7,820 nt of DNA. It comes from Holophagales bacterium UBA5066 (GTDB lineage Bacteria > Acidobacteriota > Thermoanaerobaculia > UBA5066). Within the stretch, counting starts at the first letter, position 1. Every line of letters starts with the position of its first letter. The DNA lies in contig DIAY01000213.1 of assembly GCA_002414905.1 (NCBI GenBank), positions 1 to 7,820 on the forward strand, given 5' to 3'. Shown here piece after piece: positions 1 to 5,896 of this stretch. The position numbers were made by a program, and so were the translations under genes. The notes beneath the pieces are model-generated. The model saw only the letters and a program-made list of their open reading frames with translations, was not told the DNA's origin and ran no database searches.

Positions 1-78
1 ACCGGCGGCCTTTCGGCCCGGGCAGGCTGGCAGCGTCAGCGCAACGAGGAGGAGAACGAACAGTCGGGTCGTCTTCAT
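1..78 (-). CDS. Probable lipoprotein, N-terminal 26 codons only (runs off the left edge)
   Basis: The ATG at 78-76 opens a frame that stays open to base 1. The visible peptide begins MKTTRLFVLLLVALTLPAC. It has a basic start (Lys2, Arg5), a hydrophobic core at residues 6-16, then Leu16-Pro17-Ala18-Cys19, which resembles a lipobox for signal peptidase II. Proline at the -2 position is unusual, so an ordinary signal peptide is the alternative. A GGTGA at 83-87 lies four bases upstream and could serve as a short-spaced ribosome binding site. The gene follows the receptor gene in the same direction but behind a strong terminator, so it probably has its own promoter. I see no clear promoter in 79-160. 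The function cannot be told from 26 residues. Confidence 0.6.
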   Translation of the reverse strand, partial: MKTTRLFVLLLVALTLPACPGRKAAG

Positions 79-160
79 CGGCTCACCCGCGGCGAGAGTA
101 GCAGGACGCCGGAGAGAGCGAGGCGACCGGGAGGCGGCACGCACGCGGAAACGTGGAAAG

Positions 161-192
161 AAAAAAGGGCCCCGGTCCGAAGACCGGGGCCC
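161..192 (-). terminator. Intrinsic terminator of the TonB-dependent receptor gene
   Basis: On the minus strand, 192-182 (GGGCCCCGGTC) pairs perfectly with 177-167 (GACCGGGGCCC) across the four-base loop TTCG at 181-178. Six T follow at 166-161. The loop is closed by a C-G pair, which gives the very stable cUUCGg tetraloop in RNA. The stem begins 22 bases after the receptor stop codon at 215-217, as expected for a Rho-independent terminator. On the plus strand the six A precede the stem and nothing T-rich follows, so the direction is clear. Confidence 0.95.
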
Positions 193-214
193 TGAAGAAC
201 AGGAGAGAGAAAAA

Positions 215-3133
215 CTAGAAGCGCACGCCGACCGAGATGCGGTAGGTGCGCGGGGACTGGTAGTAGTTGGCCGCCGTGGCCTGGCCGTAGAGCGGTCCGT
301 AGCCCCAGTTCGCGCCCGAGTCACGCGCTCCGAACGTCGGGGTGGTCGTGAAGGGGTTGAAGGCGGAGTAGTTCGCCGCACGGTTGACGTTCGTCTCGAT
401 GAGGGTGTTCCCGTTGATCTGCGCGGAGTTGTTGAACGCGTTGAAGACCTGCGGCGAAAGGAAGAGCTCGACCGGCCCGAAGAAGTAGCTGTAGTTCAGC
501 TGGAGGTCGGTCCGCCAGATGTCGTCCCACTGGTTCGCGCCGCGACCGCCGAAGTAGTAGGTCTGCGAGGTCGGGGGCGTCTTGTAGCCGGGGTTCGTTA
601 CGTACGGCTGAATCCTGACGGTGCCGGCGTCCGTGTAGTTGCGGCCGGTATCGTAGGTCTGGATGATGGAAAGGTTGAGGGCGCCGGCCGACTTCGGAAG
701 GGGAGCGTCCCAGCCGCCGTAGACGCGGACACGGTGGCGCTGGTCCTCCGGGAGGTCTCCGGACGGCATCGACCAGTTGAGGTCCGAGTACTCGGGGTAG
801 TACTCCACACCGGTGCGGGTCGGGCCGGAGCCGGAGGTCTCGCCCGTCGTGTTGCCGTAGAGGTGGGACCAGGTCCAGTTGCCGCCGATGTTGACGGAGT
901 CGCCGAAGCGATAGTTCCCGGCGACCTGGAGGGCGTAGTAGGTGCGCTCGAGCGGGTCGTTGTAGTTCTTCACGAGCGAGAGGTCGAACTTCCTGCCCAG
1001 CGAGTCCGAGACCTGGCCGGTCGACATGTTGCGGGCCTCGCCGTAGAACTCGGCCCAGGTCCGGTAGATGCCGTCAACGCGGAAGTTGCCGCGGGTGCCG
1101 ATGGAGCCGGCCATGCCGACCGTGACCTCGTCGACGTAGGGCGACTTGAGAGTGCCGTCGAACTGAACGTTGACGCCCGGAACGGAGACGGCGATCGGGT
1201 CCGTGGTCGTCGGGAACTGTCCGGGGCCCGTGATCCCGAACCAGCGGAAGACCTTCTCGAGGGCGGCCGCCGGGTTGAGGTACGGGCCGGCGCCGGTGTT
1301 GATCGGGTCGCCTTCGTAGTAGTACGCGAAGTAGGCCGGGTTGCCTGCGGCGGACGCCGCGCCGACCTGGTTCTCCTGGATGCCGCCGACGTAGCGGGCG
1401 TAGCTCGCGTTGAAGCGGAGCCGGCCGTCTGCGAAGACGTCGTAGGTGGCGCCGAGGCGGGGGCTGAAGGCCGAGTCGTCGGCCGTCGTGGCGCCCGTGG
1501 AATCCTTCGCGTCGTTCTTGTCGTACCGGACGCCGATGTTGAAGGAGAGGTTGTTGTTGAGGCGCCAGGTATCGTTCAGGAAGAAGGAGTACGTCCGCAC
1601 GTCCGAGCCCTTCGAGAGGGTCGGGATCGGCCAGTACTCGAGGTAGGACGTGCTGTCGATGACGGGGAAGATGTTCGCACCGTCGAGGATGACGTCCGCC
1701 GAATAGAACCAGTAGCTGTTGCCGGACTGGTAGTTATTCGACTTGCGCGTTCCGGCGAAGTCTTCGAAGCCGACGACGATGTTGTGCGAGCCGAGGTCCT
1801 TCGTCGACAGGAAATAGGTTCCCTTGACGAGAATGGCCTCGTTGTTGCGCTTCTCGGGGTCGCAGACGCCGCAGAACACGGGCGAGTTGTACATCGCACC
1901 GTTCGTGAGGTCGTACATCGCCGTCCCCTTGATGAGGTCGGTGAAGAGCGCGCCGGAGTTCTGGAACTCGAACTTCCTCTGGGAGTACTGCGCCTCGACG
2001 AACAGCTTGTCGGTCAGGACGCCGTTGTAGTTCAGCGCCAGGAGCGACTGGGGGAGCTGCCGGGTGTAGAGCTGGTCGGTGGAAAGGATCGGGATCGAGG
2101 TGAAGTAGTAGTTCCCCTGCTCGCGGGAGACCTCGAGGTAGGAGCCGGTGAGCGTGTGGTTCTGGAAGGGCGAGATCGTGAGCTTACCCTCGAGCCGGGT
2201 CTCGTCGTCCGTCTGTGCGAACGGGACGTTCGTCTTGAAGGTCTGGTTCCCGGTCTCGGAGTTGCGGAGGCGGCCGGCGGCGAAGAACCAGACCTTGTCC
2301 CTCCAGATCGGCCCGCCGAGGGTGGCCTCGTAGGTCGGGATGGTCTTGTCGACCTGGTTCTCTCCGTACGGGGTCTTGTCGTTCCAGCTGTCGTTGTCGA
2401 GGCTGACACGGAAGGAGCCGCTGAAGTTGTTGCCGCCCGACTTCGTGATCGCGTTGATGACGCCGCCGGTGAAGCGGCCGTACTCGGCCGAGATGCCGGA
2501 GCTGGACGTCGTCGTCTCGGCGATCGCGTCCTCGATGAAGAGGTTGTTCGGCGTGCCGCGGATGTTGTCCATGACGTTGACGCCGTTCACCATGAACAGG
2601 TTGTCGAACGTCTGGGCGCCGGAGATCGTCGTGTTGCCCGTCGACTGGCTCGTGGACGCGCCGGGCGCGAGGAGGACCGCGGAGAGGAGCGTCCGGGAGA
2701 CCGGAAGCTTCTTCGTGAGGTCCGACGAGTAGGTCGTGGCGTTCTGGGTCGTCTGGGAGACGGTTTCGGCCGTGCCGACGACGACGGCCTCGGCCGCGAC
2801 GGCGGAGAGGCTCATCTGGGCGTTGAGGACGGACTGCTGGGCGGCGTTCGCCTTGAGAGTCCGGGTGACGGTCTGGAAGCCGGACATCGTGAAGGTGACG
2901 GTGTAGTCGCCCGGGGGAAGGTTCGGGAATACGAAGTCGCCGTTGGTCGAGGTGACCGCGGTGCGGGCGCCCTGCAGTGCCGGCGACTTCGCCGTCACCG
3001 TGACGCCGGGAAGGCCCTGACCCTCGTTGATGACGCGACCGGAAATCATGCTCGTCGGGATCTGAGCGACCAGCACGGACGCCATCAGGACGGGCAGGAT
3101 GAGCGCGACCAGCCAGATACGGTGGGTTCTCAT
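215..3133 (-). CDS. TonB-dependent receptor with N-terminal carboxypeptidase-regulatory-like domain (Oar-like)
   Basis: This 972-aa protein is an outer-membrane, TonB-energised transporter or receptor. Residues 1-23 form a signal peptide (Arg2, Arg5, hydrophobic core, likely cut after VLVA). Residues 25-95 form a carboxypeptidase-regulatory-like beta-sandwich (ISGRV, GLPGVTVTA, NGDFVFPNLPPGDYTVT). Residues about 120-235 form the plug, with LPVSRTLL at 143-150, the family-typical DNLFMVNGVNVMDN at 177-190, and AEYGRFTGGVINAITKSGG at 216-234. The rest is beta-barrel with many aromatic strands, ending in Phe972 as outer-membrane barrels do. A CxxC pair (Cys421, Cys424) lies in a probable surface loop. 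I find no clear TonB box. The length suits Oar-like receptors, which are often numerous in Acidobacteriota and Myxococcota. The substrate cannot be predicted; no transport or enzyme gene sits beside it. The ATG at 3133 is supported by a purine-rich site upstream. A strong terminator follows, so it is probably transcribed alone. Confidence 0.95.
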   Translation of the reverse strand: MRTHRIWLVALILPVLMASVLVAQIPTSMISGRVINEGQGLPGVTVTAKSPALQGARTAVTSTNGDFVFPNLPPGDYTVTFTMSGFQTVTRTLKANAAQQSVLNAQMSLSAVAAEAVVVGTAETVSQTTQNATTYSSDLTKKLPVSRTLLSAVLLAPGASTSQSTGNTTISGAQTFDNLFMVNGVNVMDNIRGTPNNLFIEDAIAETTTSSSGISAEYGRFTGGVINAITKSGGNNFSGSFRVSLDNDSWNDKTPYGENQVDKTIPTYEATLGGPIWRDKVWFFAAGRLRNSETGNQTFKTNVPFAQTDDETRLEGKLTISPFQNHTLTGSYLEVSREQGNYYFTSIPILSTDQLYTRQLPQSLLALNYNGVLTDKLFVEAQYSQRKFEFQNSGALFTDLIKGTAMYDLTNGAMYNSPVFCGVCDPEKRNNEAILVKGTYFLSTKDLGSHNIVVGFEDFAGTRKSNNYQSGNSYWFYSADVILDGANIFPVIDSTSYLEYWPIPTLSKGSDVRTYSFFLNDTWRLNNNLSFNIGVRYDKNDAKDSTGATTADDSAFSPRLGATYDVFADGRLRFNASYARYVGGIQENQVGAASAAGNPAYFAYYYEGDPINTGAGPYLNPAAALEKVFRWFGITGPGQFPTTTDPIAVSVPGVNVQFDGTLKSPYVDEVTVGMAGSIGTRGNFRVDGIYRTWAEFYGEARNMSTGQVSDSLGRKFDLSLVKNYNDPLERTYYALQVAGNYRFGDSVNIGGNWTWSHLYGNTTGETSGSGPTRTGVEYYPEYSDLNWSMPSGDLPEDQRHRVRVYGGWDAPLPKSAGALNLSIIQTYDTGRNYTDAGTVRIQPYVTNPGYKTPPTSQTYYFGGRGANQWDDIWRTDLQLNYSYFFGPVELFLSPQVFNAFNNSAQINGNTLIETNVNRAANYSAFNPFTTTPTFGARDSGANWGYGPLYGQATAANYYQSPRTYRISVGVRF

Positions 3134-3142
3134 CGTGTAATG

Positions 3143-3152
3143 CCTCTCTCCT
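3143..3152 (-). promoter_or_regulatory. Ribosome binding site of the receptor gene
   Basis: Minus-strand bases 3152-3143 read AGGAGAGAGG. The GAGAGG part ends nine bases before the ATG at 3133-3131. This supports that start, which also gives a normal signal peptide. Confidence 0.7.
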
Positions 3153-3319
3153 CTCTGGGAATGGGTTGACAGGGTGGTGCAGAACTCCAGATGAAATCGA
3201 CCGGGGTGAAAGCCGTCGCCAGGGTCGTGGATTCGCGCGCCGACGACGTGCGCGCAACGGACTTCAGAAGGAAACTCAACGGGTTCGGGGCTCCTCCCTT
3301 CGCAACGTGATGTCTGAAT

Positions 3320-3337
3320 CGCCCCGGGTACGGGGCG
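3320..3337. repeat. Inverted repeat (7-bp hairpin) in the receptor leader region
   Basis: CGCCCCG at 3320-3326 and CGGGGCG at 3331-3337 are perfect reverse complements around a four-base loop. No T-run follows on either strand, so it is not an intrinsic terminator. It lies about 190 bases upstream of the receptor start and could be a leader-RNA hairpin or an operator, or simply chance in GC-rich DNA. Confidence 0.4.
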
Positions 3338-3621
3338 GGAACGACGAATTGACTCCCGTTATCGTTGGAGCCGGGATCGGGCCGGTTTGCCGCGTGGCTA
3401 CGGTAATTACGAGATCGATCCAAACCTTCGGATTCTATGCGAAGAAGCCGTGAAGGTGGAGTACAAGGCTTTGTGCTCGCAATAACCATGTAAAACATTG
3501 CAGCAAAGCCACTTGTGTCCGTGCGTCCTGACGGGTCCGGGCTGCGGCCGCGGGCCGCTCGCAAGGTCATACCAAGAGGATAGGAAGAACGGTGCCATGA
3601 CCGCGGAATCAGCCCTCGTCC

Positions 3622-3647
3622 CGCGGGGTTTCTCTTCGGACCCCGCG
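3622..3647 (-). terminator. Possible weak terminator hairpin after the four-gene operon
   Basis: CGCGGGGT and ACCCCGCG (3622-3629 and 3640-3647) form a perfect 8-bp stem with a 10-base loop, starting 14 bases beyond the stop codon of the 170-aa gene. The position suits the end of an operon. No T-run follows on the minus strand, so it is not a classical intrinsic terminator. It may protect the 3' end of the mRNA or work with Rho. A chance GC-rich palindrome is possible. Confidence 0.35.
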
Positions 3648-3661
3648 CCGATCCGGACGGG

Positions 3662-4174
3662 CTACGTTCCTCCGTTCCCGCTCCCCTCCGCCGGGCGTTC
3701 TCGCTCTTCCAGGCTTGGTCCGGCTTCTCCGGCCTCCTCGGCCCTCACGTCGGCGATGGCCCGCGTGAGCAGCTCTCCCCTGGCTGCGTGGAGCCGTTCC
3801 TTCACCGCGGCCCACCGGTCGCGTTTCGCCCAGAACGGACAGGAAAGGCAGGTCCCGCCCTCAGGGAAGTCGACGCCCTCCTCGTGCGGGCATCCCAGGA
3901 TCTCCTCCGCGACGAAGACGCTGCGCGCCTCGTGTCTTTCGACGAACGCCACCACCTGGTCGCCGGTAAACGGGTCTTCGCGCAGGTCGAGAGCGTCGGA
4001 CGTGAACGCCGTCTGGTGCGTCGGCTCTGCATCCTTCGCCGGGACGATCGAGACGACGGCCCTGGAGGCGCGCGTGTCGTCGGGGCCGTAGTAGGCGACG
4101 GTGGCCACCGGGAAGCCGCGGAAGCCGCGACGGGTACGCTTTGAGAGGCGGGAGTGGAGCCGGATCGGTCTCAC
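3662..4174 (-). CDS. Uncharacterised 170-aa protein with a CxH...CxxC motif
   Basis: The product is 170 aa with no signal peptide or membrane segment, so it is probably cytoplasmic. The N-terminus is very basic (residues 1-20). Residues 22-95 look like a small alpha/beta fold (VATVAYYGPDD, then VVSIVP, then ARSVFVAEEILG). The best marker is Cys95-Pro-His97, then EEGVDFPEG, then Cys109-Leu-Ser-Cys112-Pro-Phe-Trp. Three Cys and one His in this pattern suggest a bound metal, most likely zinc. The tail after about residue 145 is acidic and glycine-rich and looks disordered. I recall similar short hypothetical proteins (GPDD and GCPHEEG-type motifs) in many bacteria, but know of no assigned function. 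GTG at 4174 is the first possible start, because a TAG lies in frame 9 bases upstream. It lacks a clear ribosome binding site, so translation is probably coupled to the upstream gene. It is the last gene of the operon. Confidence 0.8.
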   Translation of the reverse strand: MRPIRLHSRLSKRTRRGFRGFPVATVAYYGPDDTRASRAVVSIVPAKDAEPTHQTAFTSDALDLREDPFTGDQVVAFVERHEARSVFVAEEILGCPHEEGVDFPEGGTCLSCPFWAKRDRWAAVKERLHAARGELLTRAIADVRAEEAGEAGPSLEERERPAEGSGNGGT

Positions 4175-4183
4175 GCGCGAAGC

Positions 4184-5896
4184 CTACCGCGACGGGGCCG
4201 CGAGACAGACCCCGACCCGGTGGCCACGCCCGACGCCCCGGGCGAGAAAGCCGCCGGGGGTTCGCTGGAACGCATCGGGCGGCGACGGGAGCGCATCCCA
4301 CCCGAGCGAGGGCGCAAGGGCGCGGTGAAGGTCGTCGTAAAGCAGGTCGAACGTCCGGTCTCCCGTCGTGACGCGAGTCTTCCGCACGCCCGACACGACG
4401 AGGGCGCGCAGCTCGACGGTCGCACTGCCGAAGGCCGATTGCAGAGCGCTGGTGGGTAGGAGGCGTTCCCAGGAGGCGTCATCGGTGGGGCCGTGGCGAG
4501 GGCAGGAAGGGGCCTCGTGCGGGCCGCGCCCCCAGACCTCGTGCTCGGAGAGCGGCGTTCCGCCGCAGTGTCCCGTGAAGTGGGAAGGCCCGGGGCGTTC
4601 GGCGAGGGCCCGGATGCGGGCCCAGGTGGCGTCGTCTAGAAGCGGGGGCGCGGCTGCACCTCTCCCGGACGCCGAGATCTCGGCACGCCGGGGCGTAACC
4701 CAGGTGACGAGGGGGCCGCGTCCCGCGAAGACCGCGCAGTGCGTCGAGTCGCAGACGTGCTCCCGGCCGTGGCGGGGTCCGGCGCGAAGGAAGCGCAGCG
4801 CCGCTGCACCGAGCTCCTCGCGCAGGCCGGGCGAGCCGCCACGCAACTCTCCGCGCAGGATGCCGTCGACCCACGCGCGGGGCGTCGCCGAGAGGACGAG
4901 GCGCAGGAGGCCGGGGCGCCCCGAGACCTCCAGCGTTCCCTCGACGAACCGGACGAGTTCGTACGGCTCGACGGCGAGCCGGAGGAGGCCCGGGCCGATT
5001 GCGAGGCCGGGTTCGGCAACGACGGTCGCCCCCGGTCCAAGCCAGGCGCCGCCGCGACGGGCACGGCTTCGGATGGGGGAGTCGCCGGCGTTCGACACCT
5101 CCACGGTCGCCGGACGGAGGGTCTCCAGGAGCCGGACCCGGATGAGGTCCGCGACAGGGCGGCCCCTCGAGGCCGTATCCCGGCCGGGAGAGGCCCGCGC
5201 GCGCCTCTCTCCACCCAGCTCCTCGCCGAGAGCCGCGGCGGCCGCCGAGCCGGTGCCGTCGGACAGCAGGGCGAGGACGAGGCTCTCGCCGCCGGCCGAA
5301 GCCGCCAGCGCCCAGCCCGAGGTCGCGAGCGGCCGGCCCTCGAGCGACGGGACCGTCCCCGTTTTCACGAAGGAGCCCCGGCGCGCCAGGAGGGCACCCG
5401 TCCCGTCGAGGGCGGCGGCGCGCATCCCGTCGACGAGCGCAAGACGAAGGTCGTCGCGCGACGGCCAGGGGCGCGTCAGCAGGTCGCGGTAGGCGCTCAG
5501 GAGGGTGGCGGGGGAGACCCTGGGCAGGGAGTCGAGCGGGCCGAGGCCGATCGTGGCCTCGGGCGAGAGGGGCCGGGCGACCTCGAAACCGGCATCGGAG
5601 AGCGCCCTCGCGCGCGTGTCCTCCGGCGTCGCGCGGGCGAGAGCGAGGAAGTACGCATTGCACGACTGAGCAAAAGCGCGCGCCAGGTCGACGCGCCCGT
5701 GCCCCGAGGGTTTCCAGCAGCCGGACTCCTTCGTGCACTCGAGGAGGGGCGGCTTCTCGTGCGGATGGGCCTGGCCCCAGGCGGCCACGGCCCAGGGCTT
5801 CTGGAGCGATCCGACGGGGCGGGGCGCCGCAGCCTCCGCCGCGGGAGAGACCGTTCCTCCCGCGAGGCGGAAGACGAGCAGGGCGGCGAGGATCAC
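4184..5896 (-). CDS. Exported two-domain protein: PBP-type transpeptidase fold fused to SpoIID/LytB domain (YfaQ/DUF2300-like)
   Basis: The 570-aa chain opens with a hydrophobic segment (residues 2-13) that looks like a signal or anchor, placing it in the periplasm. Residues 28-215 match a penicillin-binding transpeptidase: Ser30-Leu-Gln-Lys33 (SxxK, in VGSLQKPW), GHGRVDLARAFAQSCN at 65-80 with Ser78-Cys-Asn80 as SxN, and Lys178-Thr-Gly180 in FVKTGTVPSLEG. After a linker (about 218-250), residues 251-570 match SpoIID/LytB: Glu350 in GILRGELRGG, where SpoIID lytic transglycosylases carry their catalytic Glu (compare PAEMP); CDSTHCAVFAG at 382-392; His443-Cys-Gly-Gly446; and GVGRGHRVGVC at 554-564, comparable to GxGHGxGxCQ. 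The chain stops just after that motif, shorter than usual. GTG at 5896 shares GTGA with the preceding stop. An in-frame GTG at 5962 would add 22 residues, including arginines before the hydrophobic core, and is a real alternative. From memory, DUF2300 proteins of alpha-2-macroglobulin clusters have this layout. Neither activity is proven. Confidence 0.85.
   Translation of the reverse strand: MILAALLVFRLAGGTVSPAAEAAAPRPVGSLQKPWAVAAWGQAHPHEKPPLLECTKESGCWKPSGHGRVDLARAFAQSCNAYFLALARATPEDTRARALSDAGFEVARPLSPEATIGLGPLDSLPRVSPATLLSAYRDLLTRPWPSRDDLRLALVDGMRAAALDGTGALLARRGSFVKTGTVPSLEGRPLATSGWALAASAGGESLVLALLSDGTGSAAAAALGEELGGERRARASPGRDTASRGRPVADLIRVRLLETLRPATVEVSNAGDSPIRSRARRGGAWLGPGATVVAEPGLAIGPGLLRLAVEPYELVRFVEGTLEVSGRPGLLRLVLSATPRAWVDGILRGELRGGSPGLREELGAAALRFLRAGPRHGREHVCDSTHCAVFAGRGPLVTWVTPRRAEISASGRGAAAPPLLDDATWARIRALAERPGPSHFTGHCGGTPLSEHEVWGRGPHEAPSCPRHGPTDDASWERLLPTSALQSAFGSATVELRALVVSGVRKTRVTTGDRTFDLLYDDLHRALAPSLGWDALPSPPDAFQRTPGGFLARGVGRGHRVGVCLAAPSR

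Larger units (their letters stand above)
3134..3661. other. 528-base intergenic region, probable promoter and leader of the receptor gene
   Basis: No reading frame here has the third-position GC bias of the flanking genes. The stretch is clearly AT-richer than its surroundings: about 45 % GC over 3401-3500 by hand count, against roughly two-thirds in the window. Promoter and leader signals for the receptor gene should lie here. A TAGAAT hexamer on the minus strand (within TTCGCATAGAATCC, about 3431-3444) resembles a -10 box but has no good -35 partner at 16-18 bases, so I do not call a promoter. Small inverted repeats occur at 3320-3337, 3544-3558 (GCGGCC-gcg-GGCCGC) and 3622-3647. No tRNA, riboswitch or insertion-sequence end was recognised. 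Confidence 0.6.

Noticed and set aside
734..3169. An 811-codon plus-strand frame opposite the receptor gene.
   Set aside because: It is an antisense shadow in GC-rich DNA. The peptide is a monotonous Val/Arg/Gly/Asp mix, while the opposite strand encodes a complete, recognisable receptor.
3166..3194. Perfect TTGACA at 3166-3171 on the plus strand as a possible promoter.
   Set aside because: At 17 bases spacing the -10 position reads AGATGA, a poor match, and there is no plus-strand gene to serve.
3130..3570. A 146-codon minus-strand frame whose TGA overlaps the receptor ATG as ATGA.
   Set aside because: The overlap looks like a coupled gene, but third codon positions are only about half GC, unlike all accepted genes here. 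The peptide is rich in Arg, Ser and Pro without any fold-like pattern, and the frame crosses the AT-richer leader.
3565..3602. GGTCAT...ATGACC inverted repeat.
   Set aside because: Only six bases per arm with a 26-base gap; easily chance, and partly inside other hairpin sequence.
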